Positions 8,875 to 17,540 of a DNA stretch of 64,000 nt are shown one piece after another. Both the position numbers and the translations under genes were made by a program. Numbering within the stretch: position 1 is the first letter of the stretch; every line of letters begins with the position of its first letter. The stretch is from assembly GCF_013032505.1 (NCBI RefSeq), contig NZ_WQCG01000010.1, forward strand, positions 1 through 64,000, written 5' to 3'. The notes under the pieces were generated by a model. The model ran no database searches. It saw only the letters and a program-made list of their open reading frames with translations, and had not been told where the DNA came from. This DNA comes from Ruegeria atlantica (GTDB lineage Bacteria; Pseudomonadota; Alphaproteobacteria; Rhodobacterales; Rhodobacteraceae).

Positions 8875-9840
8875 TTAAGGTGTATCCCGAAACACCGCAG
8901 CAACTGAGCTTGCGTCAAGTACACGATCGGTCCAGCGGTCCAGATCCGCAGCCGAGGCGTTCTGAAGCCGGATGCTGACATCTTGCGGCAAATCCCCAAA
9001 GCGGCGGACCAGAAGCCGGTGCAGACTTTCGCGTTTGCCCCTGGCTTCGCCCCGCGCTTCGCCTTCGGCGATCCCGGCCTGCTTGCCCTCGGCGATCAAT
9101 GTCTCTGCGATGGTGCCCACAAGTGTCTCCAATGTGCTGTGGCGCGTCTTGCGCAATTCAGCCTGCAAGGCATCCAGATCGAGGTCCGGATATGTCCTGA
9201 GAATATATTCGAACACCTGTTTTTGCAATGTGACGTCATCACCCAGCCCGCTGATCACGGCCTCCAGCAATGCCAGGGCCTCACGGCGCAATGTTATAAA
9301 ACCCGCCTTCAGCGCCGCATCCCGGGACAGGTCCTCAACCGAAAGTGCCCCGAGATCGCGCAGGATGTAACGCTCACCCGGCAGGAAGATCATCTCCGGA
9401 TCCGCGGGCGCGATCATATCCGCCAACCCCCCGGGAACAGTCCACCTGCGTTCCCCGTGATAGCAGACCATCGGAATAATCGGTGGGAGGGCGCGCAGAC
9501 GGGACGCCCTGCCCTGCGCGTAGCGGGTCCAGATGCGCAGCATGTAACCGGCCAGTTGAAGCGGTGCGGCCGGATCGGGGACACTCTTGTGTTCCGCCAG
9601 AACGTAGAGGTAGGCCGGCGCACCGGATGTCAGCCGAACCTCGAAGAGAAGATCGGACTGGGAGCTGCGCAGCGCCTCGTCCACAAAAGTGCCATCCATC
9701 AATTTTGGCGGGGTGGCCGCAAGCCGCCCGGCAATGGCGTTGGGCAGGTGATCGCGCAGGAAAGCCGCGGCGCGATCCGGGTCCGACAACAGCGCCCGGA
9801 ACAGGACGTCATGCGGTGTCGGCACATCGGATTTTGCCAT
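8875..9840 (-). CDS. Rpn-family recombination-promoting nuclease (transposase_31/DUF4351)
   Basis: About 321 residues from the ATG at 9840; the reading frame extends upstream but the N-terminal motif PTPHDVLFRALLSDPDRAAA fixes this start. The Rpn/YhgA-like PD-(D/E)XK domain covers about residues 1-200, with the core pieces SDLLFEVR and YLYVLAEHKS supplying the acidic and lysine residues. A linker rich in EGEARGEARGK is followed by the C-terminal DUF4351 segment. Known Rpn proteins are DNA endonucleases that promote RecA-independent recombination. The gene is divergent from leader copy A, which begins about 50 bp away, and a truncated homologue has the same position at copy C. Appears intact. 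Confidence 0.85.
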   Translation of the reverse strand: MAKSDVPTPHDVLFRALLSDPDRAAAFLRDHLPNAIAGRLAATPPKLMDGTFVDEALRSSQSDLLFEVRLTSGAPAYLYVLAEHKSVPDPAAPLQLAGYMLRIWTRYAQGRASRLRALPPIIPMVCYHGERRWTVPGGLADMIAPADPEMIFLPGERYILRDLGALSVEDLSRDAALKAGFITLRREALALLEAVISGLGDDVTLQKQVFEYILRTYPDLDLDALQAELRKTRHSTLETLVGTIAETLIAEGKQAGIAEGEARGEARGKRESLHRLLVRRFGDLPQDVSIRLQNASAADLDRWTDRVLDASSVAAVFRDTP

Positions 9841-10017
9841 CGGGAGCCTCAATACCTTGGTGTCAGACGGCGGCTGCGTGAGGCCGCCGACCGCCATCTT
9901 GTTGCCAGTTACCGGAGGCCCGGAACCAGATCAAATCTTACCTGCGGGATCTTAAAAACAGTTGCAACGAATCACAACCTATGCGGGAGTCCTCCGAATG
10001 AGTTGGGTGGGCCTGAA

Positions 10018-10058
10018 TGACAAAGCGGCATCTCTTTTGGGATGGCCCGTGTTTTCAG
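10018..10058 (+). other. Leader hairpin, copy A (decayed)
   Basis: Position equivalent to the stems in copies B, C and D, but the arms AAGCGGCATC and GATGGCCCGTG no longer pair along their length. Copy A also precedes a truncated gene, so loss of constraint is plausible. Confidence 0.4.
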
Positions 10059-10090
10059 GAGCGACAAACGGAAACGAGCAGGGGGTATGG

Positions 10091-10153
10091 ATGTTGTACG
10101 ATGACCCCAACGGTTCTCAACCGTCGAGCCTCACGGCTGCGCAACAGCAATAA
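10091..10153 (+). CDS. Upstream ORF in leader A (20 codons)
   Basis: ATG preceded by GGGGG five bases upstream, encoding a 20-residue peptide that starts MLYDDPNGSQ and ends in three Gln before TAA. Equivalents occur at 22162, 39167 and 55889. Conservation of the ribosome binding site, start and the DDPNGSQ core suggests a translated leader peptide; it could also be a decayed part of an older gene. Confidence 0.4.
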   Translation: MLYDDPNGSQPSSLTAAQQQ

Positions 10154-10627
10154 GAACAAGGGTGGCCTGCTGCGCCCGCCCGGGCCCGGCAGACTATCTG
10201 CGGCCGGATGTTCAGGCGCTTTTTCGACGGCATTGACCGGGCTTGGAAAGAGCCCGTGTTCGCAACCCGCAACCGCGGCTCATGCTGGTGCAGGTCTTGA
10301 GCGGCCCGCAGACACTGATGTGACGGATCACACCGGGGTCTCGCTCAGGTTGTGTTCTTCGGTGCCGCCTGCGTCGCTCAAGGGTCAGGGCGTGCGGGCG
10401 GCTCTCCGTGCCACGCCATCATATTGGACTGACCTCACCGGCGGGCCCATTCCGTATACCTGCATCAAGACCATTAAAGCCACGGCGAGAGTCGGGTTGC
10501 CCTGGTCAATGAGTTTCCGGGAGCAGGATCGGTTTCAGGGGTGCAGACCGATGTTTTCGGAAAGGTCACGCAGATCCAAATCTCACAAACCCAAGATCCT
10601 GCCGGACAATCAACATAGGAGAATGAC

Positions 10628-11182
10628 ATGACCTTTAGATTCACGGATAGCTACTTTGACCCCATTGGTCTATCAGCCTCCTCACACCTTTATTCGATCT
10701 TGTTTCAGGTCGCGCCGCATAGAACCTATGACGAGGACAACAGGGTTTGGACCTTGTCATACGTTGCTGACCGGGATGGTAACCCCGAAGTTACGGAGGC
10801 CAGGACCTATGACACCGCCGGTCGGACCATGAAAGAAGTTCACCAAGACGGCTCGCTGAAATACTCAGAAACCCAACGCCTTGAAAACGGCCTTCCGCAG
10901 AGAGCAACAGTCGATAGTAACGGGGACAGTATCAATGACCGCACCGGCACTTTAACCTATGACGCCAACGACAATGTGCTGACCGAAACATGGGATCTTA
11001 GCTCAACCGATGGCCTCGACACTATTATCGCAAGGGGTGTTGTCAGACCTTGCCATGCGTTTGCTTCGGCGACTGATCCAACCCTCAAAACAACAATGGA
11101 AAAATTTAAAAGGGCGGGGGTTTCTTGGCCATTGCGCCACCCAAAAAAACCGACAAAATGGTCGCAGGAAAACTTCCTTTGA
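10628..11182 (+). pseudogene. Leader-family gene A, YD/Ca-loop protein, truncated
   Basis: 184 codons after the conserved leader and ribosome binding site. The N-terminus differs from the other copies (MTFRFTDSYF), but YD-like units such as RTYDTAGRTMKEV and LTYDANDNVLTETWD remain. Past about residue 135 the sequence no longer resembles the family and the conserved C-terminal domain is absent; the reading frame runs into the DNA just upstream of the RND adaptor, ending 11 bp before it. I read this as a 3' deletion that joined the family gene to the efflux operon. Confidence 0.6.
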
Positions 11183-11193
11183 AGGATTAAAGA

Positions 11194-12339
11194 ATGCCCT
11201 TCGCCAAACACGGTCGCTTTGTTCCGTGCGTCACTCTTTGTTTTGTCGCATCGGCCTTTATACTTACGGCTTCTGTTCAGGCGCAGACGCAGGAAGCCCA
11301 GAAACCGTCTGTCGTTGTCGCCGAGGCAACGCTCGAGGCCGTCACCTACAGCGACACCTATCTGGGCCGCGTCGAGGCAATAGCTTCGGTCGATGTCATT
11401 TCCCGGGTCGCTGGGTTCATCGAAAAAATCAATTTCCAAGACGGTGCGAAAGTGACGTCGGGCGATGTTCTGATCGAAATTGAATCCGACACCTACAAGG
11501 CGGACATAACGCAGATACAAGGTCAGATTGAATCGGCAAAAGCCGAAAAAAAGATTGCTGACATCGAGTTGGATCGTCAGCAAAAGCTGTTTGAGCGCGG
11601 CGATGCGGCAGAAGCGGTTGTACAAAGGGCACAGGCCCAAAAGGGGCAGGCCGATGGTTTGATCACGCAGTTGCAAGGCAGTTTGCAAAATGCTCAGATT
11701 CAGCTTTCGTACACCAAGATCATGGCGCCATTCGAGGGTCGGATCGGCCTGACCAATCTCAGCAAAGGTGCGTTTGTTGACCAGCAAACCGGCGCTCTTC
11801 TGACCCTAACCAGCATTGACCCTATTTATGTGACCTTTCCGGTTGCCAACGCGCAGCTCCTCGATTTTCAGAAACAGGGCGAAGACCTCGAAAGCGGTCA
11901 GGTTGCGCTGCAGCTGACGCTCGCAAATGGCGAAGTCTACAAGGAGAACGGCAAAGTCGCCGTCATCGATACCACTGTTCAGGAAAATACCGACACTGTT
12001 CTGGTCCGGGGCGTTTTCCCAAACCCCGACGGTGCCCTTTTGAACAATCAACTGGCCAAAGTTGCCGTGATCGACAAGCCGGACCAGAAGTTTCTGACCA
12101 TCCCGGCTGACGCATTGCAAAGCGATCAGGACGGTTATTTTGTTCTGACTGTCGGGAGCGATGGAAAAGTTGCCAAAGCCCCGATCAAAACGCGCGAGGT
12201 GACCGGTACGCAAGCCGTGGTCACCGAAGGGCTGAAAGCAGGTGACAAAGTGATCACACAAGGCGCGCAAAAGGTACGTGTGGGCATGGAAGTCAATGCC
12301 GAACCTGCGGACGCCTCCAATCAACCGGCCAAGGAATAA
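11194..12339 (+). CDS. RND efflux periplasmic adaptor (AcrA/MexA family)
   Basis: 381 residues with a signal peptide ending near SVQAQ, then the membrane-fusion-protein layout: a lipoyl half-motif around VISRVAGFIEKINFQDGAKV, a coiled-coil hairpin at about residues 100-170, the second lipoyl half and a beta-barrel. It links an inner-membrane RND pump to an outer-membrane channel. AAGGA lies 8 bases ahead of the ATG. It is followed after 4 bp by the RND pump. No outer-membrane channel gene is present, so a TolC-like protein encoded elsewhere is needed. Upstream lies the truncated leader-family gene, which could supply a read-through promoter. Confidence 0.92.
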   Translation: MPFAKHGRFVPCVTLCFVASAFILTASVQAQTQEAQKPSVVVAEATLEAVTYSDTYLGRVEAIASVDVISRVAGFIEKINFQDGAKVTSGDVLIEIESDTYKADITQIQGQIESAKAEKKIADIELDRQQKLFERGDAAEAVVQRAQAQKGQADGLITQLQGSLQNAQIQLSYTKIMAPFEGRIGLTNLSKGAFVDQQTGALLTLTSIDPIYVTFPVANAQLLDFQKQGEDLESGQVALQLTLANGEVYKENGKVAVIDTTVQENTDTVLVRGVFPNPDGALLNNQLAKVAVIDKPDQKFLTIPADALQSDQDGYFVLTVGSDGKVAKAPIKTREVTGTQAVVTEGLKAGDKVITQGAQKVRVGMEVNAEPADASNQPAKE

Positions 12340-12343
12340 GCGG

Positions 12344-15300
12344 ATGATCTCTCGCCTTTTTATTCGCAGGCCCCGTTTTGCGATCGTCATTTCTGTACTG
12401 TTTACACTCGCCGGGCTGATCTCGCTGACGCAATTGCCTGTGCAGCAATTGCCCGACATTGTCCCTCCCACGGTTCAGGTGACCGCCTATTATCCGGGTG
12501 CCAGTGCCGAGGTTGTGGAAACCACCATTGCCCAGCCCATCGAAGAGCAGATCATCGGCGTCAGCGATATGCTCTATATGAAATCCACCAGCGGCGGCAG
12601 CGGCAGCTATACCCTGCAGGTCACGTTCGAACCGGGCACCGATCCCGATATCAATGCGGTGAACGTGCAGAACCGCGTCGCTCTGGCGACGGCATCTCTG
12701 CCGGATGAAGTGGTGCGCGCAGGTGTGGTCACGCAAAAGCAATCCACCGCGTTGCTGCAAGCGATTGCGATCACCTCTGACAACCCGGAACATGATACGC
12801 TCTACCTGTCCAACTTCGCGACCATCAATCTGCTGGACAGTATCAAGCGTTCACCAGGGGTCGGCGACGCGACCATTTTCGGCGCGCAGAACTATTCAAT
12901 GCGGATCTGGCTGGATGTCGACACCATGACCGGGCTGAACGTAGCCGTGTCGGACGTCATCAACGCATTGAATTCGCAGAACGTACAGGCTGCCGTCGGT
13001 CGTGTCGGCGCGCAGCCGATGACCGATGATCCGACCTTTCAGCTGAGCATTCAGACCCAGGGGCGTTTGAGCACCGTCGAGGAGTTTGAAAGCATCGTGG
13101 TGCGTGCGCAACCCGATGGCTCTTTCATATATGTGCGCGATATCGGGCGGGTGGATCTGGGGGCTCAATCGCAGGATTCCTTTGCCCAGTTCAATGGCAG
13201 CGCGACTGCGATGATCGGTGTGTATCTGGCGCCCGGTGCCAACGCATTGGCCACAGCCGAAGACGTGCGCAAAGCGATCAAGCAGCTGGAGCCTTCGTTT
13301 CCCGACGGCGTGAAGTGGCAGATCCCTTATGACTCGGTCTATTTCGTCGAGGCCAGTATCGACGAGGTGGTCAAGACTCTGATCGAGGCCTTCGCGCTGG
13401 TCGTCATCGTGGTGTTCCTGTTCCTGGGCAGCCTGCGGATGGCGCTGATCCCGTTGATCGCCGTTCCGGTGTCGCTGATCGGCGCTCTGGCCTTCATGCT
13501 GGCATTAGGGTTTTCGATCAACACCGTAACCCTGCTGGCGCTGGTGCTGGCAATCGGGATCGTTGTGGACGACGCGATCGTTGTGCTCGAGAACGTTGAA
13601 AAGGTGATGTCAGAGCGACCAGAGCTGTCAGTGGCCGATGCTACGGCCGAAGCGATGGAACAGATTACCGCCCCCATACTGGCAATCACATTCGTGTTGC
13701 TCTCGGTCTTTGTCCCGGTCGCGTTCGTACCGGGCATTACCGGCGCGATGTTCCAGCAGTTCGCGGTGGCGGTGTCATTTTCGATGCTGATTTCCGCGCT
13801 GAACGCCCTGACGCTCAGCCCAGCCTTGTGCGCGATCCTGTTGAAGCGGCGCACCGAGCCCAAAAAGGGGCCGCTGGCCTGGTTCTCGCGCCGGATCGAC
13901 AATGCCCGCGACGGCTACGCCGTTGTCGCCGGTATGTTCGCCCGGCGCGCCGTTCTGGGGCTGGTCTTTCTGGCAGCAGCGGTGTTTGGAGCCGGAACCC
14001 TGTTCAAAATCGCACCGTCCGGATTCCTGCCCACCGAAGACCAGGGGGCCTATTTTGTCGAAATCCAGCTGCCACAGGGCGCATCGGTCAATCGCACCGC
14101 CAAGGTCATGGACGAGGCTTACGAAATCCTGCTGAAAGCACCGGGTGTCGAGGATGTCATGACCGTCACCGGCTATAGCATTCTGGATGGCCTGACAGAA
14201 TCGAATGCAGGTTTCATGATTGCCATCATGAAGCCATTCGAAGAGCGCACGGACCCGGCCCTGTCGGTGGATGCGTCGATTGCCCATACAAGACAGCACC
14301 TGGCCGCATTGAAATCGGCAATCGGCATCCCCTTCAACCTGCCCCCGATTTCCGGGCTGGGCACCGGTGCCGGGTTTGAATTCCAGCTTCTTGATCTGCA
14401 GGGCGGCAGCCCGGTCGAACTGGGCGCTGCGGCTAAGGGTCTGATCACGGAAGCCAACAGCGACCCGCAACTGACGGGTGTCTACACCACCTTCTCGGCC
14501 AACACGCCGAAACTGGATCTGAAACTGGACCGCGAAAGGCTTCAGACTCTGGGTGTTGATGTGAGCACCCTGTTCCAGGCCATGCAGGTGACGATGGGCG
14601 GATATTATGTCAACGACATGAACCTGTTCGGCCGAACCTGGCAAGTGAACCTTGAAGCCGAAGAGAAATACCGCCAGTCCATCGGTGACGTCAGCCGCAT
14701 TCAGGTCCGCAACGACAAGGGAGAGATGGTTCCCGTCCGCGCCGTTGCGACAACTGAACTGACGACCGGCCCCGAAAAGCTGGTGCGATACAACAACTAT
14801 AAATCCGTCACGATTTCGGGCACCCCTGCCCCGGGTGTATCTTCGGGTGAATCGATCGCAGCGATGCAGCAGATCGCCGCCAAATCATTGTCGAAAGGGT
14901 ATAGCTACGACTGGACAGGAACCGCACAGCAGGAGATCGCGGCGGCGGGCAAAACCCCCATTGTTCTGGGGCTGGCCGTCCTGTTTGCCTACCTGTTCCT
15001 GGTGGCGCTGTATGAAAGCTGGACGATCCCCCTGATCGTGCTGCTCTCTGTGTCCTTCGCGGTCTGCGGGGCCCTTACCGCCTTGCTGATCGCCGGACTG
15101 GCCAACAACCTCTATGCGCAGATCGGGCTTGTGGTTCTGATTGCCCTTGCGGCCAAGAACGCGATCCTGATCGTGGAATTCGCCATGGACCGGCGCGCAA
15201 AAGGTGTGAGCATCGTTGAGGCCGCCATCGACGGCGGGCGCTTGCGGTTCCGAGCCGTGATGATGACCAGCTTTGCGTTTATTGCCGGCCTCTTCCCGCT

Positions 15301-15487
15301 GGTCGTTGCCACCGGGGCGTCAATGCTGGCGCGTCAAGGGGTTGGAACCCCGGTTTTCGGCGGGATGATCGCGGCCTCGTTTGTTGGGGTTTTCTTCATT
15401 CCTGCGCTTTACGTGGCCGCGCAATGGTTCCGGGAAAAGGTGCATGGCAGCCCCGAGCAACCCGCCCCGGGACACAGCCCCGAATAG
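12344..15487 (+). CDS. RND multidrug efflux transporter (AcrB/MexB family)
   Basis: 1047 residues from the ATG at 12344, preceded by AAGGA at the end of the adaptor gene; the reading frame extends further upstream but overlaps the adaptor. The protein begins with the usual first helix (FIRRPRFAIVISVLFTLAG) and has the typical 12-helix, two-large-loop plan. The proton-relay helix with GIVVDDAIVVLENVEKVM is present, as is the helix pair around AAKNAILIVEFAMDRRAKG. It exports hydrophobic or amphipathic compounds by proton exchange. Full length, no defects seen. Confidence 0.94.
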   Translation: MISRLFIRRPRFAIVISVLFTLAGLISLTQLPVQQLPDIVPPTVQVTAYYPGASAEVVETTIAQPIEEQIIGVSDMLYMKSTSGGSGSYTLQVTFEPGTDPDINAVNVQNRVALATASLPDEVVRAGVVTQKQSTALLQAIAITSDNPEHDTLYLSNFATINLLDSIKRSPGVGDATIFGAQNYSMRIWLDVDTMTGLNVAVSDVINALNSQNVQAAVGRVGAQPMTDDPTFQLSIQTQGRLSTVEEFESIVVRAQPDGSFIYVRDIGRVDLGAQSQDSFAQFNGSATAMIGVYLAPGANALATAEDVRKAIKQLEPSFPDGVKWQIPYDSVYFVEASIDEVVKTLIEAFALVVIVVFLFLGSLRMALIPLIAVPVSLIGALAFMLALGFSINTVTLLALVLAIGIVVDDAIVVLENVEKVMSERPELSVADATAEAMEQITAPILAITFVLLSVFVPVAFVPGITGAMFQQFAVAVSFSMLISALNALTLSPALCAILLKRRTEPKKGPLAWFSRRIDNARDGYAVVAGMFARRAVLGLVFLAAAVFGAGTLFKIAPSGFLPTEDQGAYFVEIQLPQGASVNRTAKVMDEAYEILLKAPGVEDVMTVTGYSILDGLTESNAGFMIAIMKPFEERTDPALSVDASIAHTRQHLAALKSAIGIPFNLPPISGLGTGAGFEFQLLDLQGGSPVELGAAAKGLITEANSDPQLTGVYTTFSANTPKLDLKLDRERLQTLGVDVSTLFQAMQVTMGGYYVNDMNLFGRTWQVNLEAEEKYRQSIGDVSRIQVRNDKGEMVPVRAVATTELTTGPEKLVRYNNYKSVTISGTPAPGVSSGESIAAMQQIAAKSLSKGYSYDWTGTAQQEIAAAGKTPIVLGLAVLFAYLFLVALYESWTIPLIVLLSVSFAVCGALTALLIAGLANNLYAQIGLVVLIALAAKNAILIVEFAMDRRAKGVSIVEAAIDGGRLRFRAVMMTSFAFIAGLFPLVVATGASMLARQGVGTPVFGGMIAASFVGVFFIPALYVAAQWFREKVHGSPEQPAPGHSPE

Positions 15488-15830
15488 GGTGTTGCCACGT
15501 TAACATCCAGTCCACAAAGAAGTGCTGATGCAGAGATTTGAGCCGAAAGTTTGCGACACATCTGCCGCCATATCCGTGACAAGCATCACATTTCGAGCGC
15601 CATCGATATAGCCCGATTACGGAATTCGCCTGTCATCTCTTCTAAATGCCTGCGCCCGAGTGATCTGGTTTCAATAATTGTAGTAGATTGACTGAGTCCC
15701 GGAGGGATGACAACCTCAGGTTGTAAAATTCAAAGGTTTTCCTGGTTGAGTAGTTTCAAGATTCTAGCAAAACTCTAGCGCGTCAAAACCATCTCACATT
15801 TGACCGCGCGACGGACCGAGGAGTGAATTT
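15488..15830. other. Intergenic region ahead of the first AspT-type gene
   Basis: 343 bp without a gene. It carries the palindrome described separately and should hold the promoter of the exchanger gene at 15831. Confidence 0.5.
15710..15724. promoter_or_regulatory. Operator-like palindrome upstream of aspT-type gene
   Basis: ACAACCT-C-AGGTTGT, a perfect 7-bp inverted repeat around one base, about 107 bp upstream of the exchanger ATG. The size and symmetry suit a dimeric repressor or activator. No regulator gene lies next to it. Confidence 0.4.
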
Positions 15831-17540
15831 ATGGATTTGATTATCGAACAGCTTCGAACTTACCCCATTATGGCGTTGTTTTTGTGCCTAGGCCTTGGAT
15901 ACGGCGCCGGAAAGTTCAAAGTCGGAAAATTCGAACTGGGTGGAATTGCGGGAACTTTGATCGTCGCTGTGATTGTCGGTCAGGTGGGCGGCATAAATCT
16001 AAGTACCGACGTACAAAACGTTTTCTTTTCTTTGTTCATTTTTATGGTCGGGTACAACGGAGGGCCGCAATTCTTCGCGGCTTTGAACCGGACCGCGCTA
16101 ACAAAACTTCTAGCGGCCGTCATGATGACGTTATGGGGTTTGTTCTTTGTTGTAATTGTTGCCACGTGGGCCGGTTTCGACAAGGGCCTGGCCGCAGGAT
16201 TGGCGGCCGGAGGGTTGACTCAATCAGCGATCATTGGAACGGCCGGAAATGCTATAGATTTGCTGGGGCTCGCGTCCGAGGAAGCTGAAAAGCTAAAAAC
16301 CAACATAGCTGTAGGTTACTCTGTTACCTACATCTTTGGCTCAATTGGCCCAATTTTGGCTGTCAGTGTAATCCCAATCCTCATGCGCTGGGATTTGCGA
16401 AAGGAGGCGATTAAGCTTGCTCAAAAACTCAGCGGGGGTGAACACATACTCGCTGAAGGAGAATTCATACCGCTGAATCGGTTCGACGCCCGTGCTTATG
16501 AGGTTCAGAACGGAGCCAAAGTAGCTGGTCAGTCCATAAAAGAAACTGAGGAAGGATTCGACGGTGATGTGTTGGTTGAGCGCATATTGCGAAACGGGGC
16601 ACCTTTGGAAGCGAAACCGGATATTGTTATCGAAGACGGTGACGTAGTTGTTGTCTCAGGGCTAGTTTCCGCTCTAGCACGTTTTGAGGAGTTTTCTGGG
16701 AGCGAAGTGGGAGAGTACCCGTCGGAGCTTACCATCGTGGAAGAACGCCGAAATGTCGTGATCACCAACCCCAAACTGGCAGGAAATACGTTGGCGGAGT
16801 TGCGTGTAGCTCTCACGCCGGATCAGCGTCGAGGCATTCACGTTTCAAAGATAACCCGCATGGGACACGATATACCGGTATTGCGTAATACTGAAATTCT
16901 CGCTGGAGATGAGGTGAGTATTGTCGGGCACAAATCTGACTTGGACCGTATTGCGAAAGTCGCTGGTTACGTGCCTCCGTCCGCTTCGGTCACAAACTTC
17001 ATAGCCTTGGGTATTGGCATCGCGATCGGCTACCTGATCGGAGAAATCAGCTTTGTCATTGCTGGAACAAAGGTTGCACTAGGTTCTGGTTTGGGGTGCC
17101 TCGTGATGGGCTTGATTATCGGTTTTCTGCGCACTCGCCGCCCAAAAATCGGAGGGATTAACCGAGGGGCAGCCAATTTCCTACAGAGCTTCGGTCTGGC
17201 TGTATTCGTCGGTGTAGTCGGGCTTAACGCCGGACAACCCGCGTTAGAAGCAATCCAAGAACACGGGATCACCTTGCTACTCCTGGGAGTGGTCGTAACA
17301 TTGATGCCAATGATTGTGCAGTTCCCAATCAACTACTTCGCGCTGCGCATTCGGAACCCGATTGAAGCTTGCGCGGTCGTTACCGGATCGCGTTCGGGCA
17401 ACCCAGGGTTTGTGACACTGCTGGAAAAAGCAGGCAATTCAACACCCACGCCGGCATTCACCATGACATACGCTGTCGCGAATATATTCCTGACCTTGTG
17501 GGGGCCACTGGTTGTCGCTTTCGTTCCGTTGAGTTTTTAA
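15831..17540 (+). CDS. AspT-family transporter (aspartate:alanine-exchanger type), first copy
   Basis: 569 residues with hydrophobic membrane segments at both ends and a soluble middle (about residues 210-380) that holds two TrkA-C (RCK_C) domains, the standard plan of the aspartate-alanine exchanger family. GAGGAG precedes the ATG. Given the aspartate 4-decarboxylase nearby, aspartate uptake coupled to alanine release is likely: each turnover consumes a cytoplasmic proton and exports charge, so it conserves energy. It converges with the second AspT-type gene and overlaps it by 4 bp at the 3' ends. The two proteins are clearly diverged, so they are not a recent duplication. Confidence 0.85.
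   Translation: MDLIIEQLRTYPIMALFLCLGLGYGAGKFKVGKFELGGIAGTLIVAVIVGQVGGINLSTDVQNVFFSLFIFMVGYNGGPQFFAALNRTALTKLLAAVMMTLWGLFFVVIVATWAGFDKGLAAGLAAGGLTQSAIIGTAGNAIDLLGLASEEAEKLKTNIAVGYSVTYIFGSIGPILAVSVIPILMRWDLRKEAIKLAQKLSGGEHILAEGEFIPLNRFDARAYEVQNGAKVAGQSIKETEEGFDGDVLVERILRNGAPLEAKPDIVIEDGDVVVVSGLVSALARFEEFSGSEVGEYPSELTIVEERRNVVITNPKLAGNTLAELRVALTPDQRRGIHVSKITRMGHDIPVLRNTEILAGDEVSIVGHKSDLDRIAKVAGYVPPSASVTNFIALGIGIAIGYLIGEISFVIAGTKVALGSGLGCLVMGLIIGFLRTRRPKIGGINRGAANFLQSFGLAVFVGVVGLNAGQPALEAIQEHGITLLLLGVVVTLMPMIVQFPINYFALRIRNPIEACAVVTGSRSGNPGFVTLLEKAGNSTPTPAFTMTYAVANIFLTLWGPLVVAFVPLSF

Larger units (their letters stand above)
9892..10627 (+). repeat. Conserved leader, copy A of four
   Basis: About 735 bp highly similar to 21964-22583, 38969-39695 and 55750-56812. 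Shared landmarks are CCAGATCAAATCTTACCTGC, TTAAAAACAGTTGCAACGAA, GAGCAGGGGGTATGG, a short upstream ORF, a CGGGCT/AGCCCG hairpin at 10238-10256 and the ending CAACATAGGAGAATGACATG. All four copies lead into a protein gene at the same ATG. The first hairpin of copy A has decayed compared with the others. Conservation of a non-coding leader above that of the genes it precedes suggests a function at RNA level, or recent dispersal. Confidence 0.85.

Noticed and set aside
8983..10020. 345-codon plus-strand frame
   Set aside because: It is the antisense shadow of the intact Rpn gene, which has clear family motifs.
10017..10631. Long open frame across leader A, also present in B, C and D
   Set aside because: Lengths and endings vary, composition is not protein-like and it competes with a better-placed upstream ORF. 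Similarity follows from DNA conservation of the leader.
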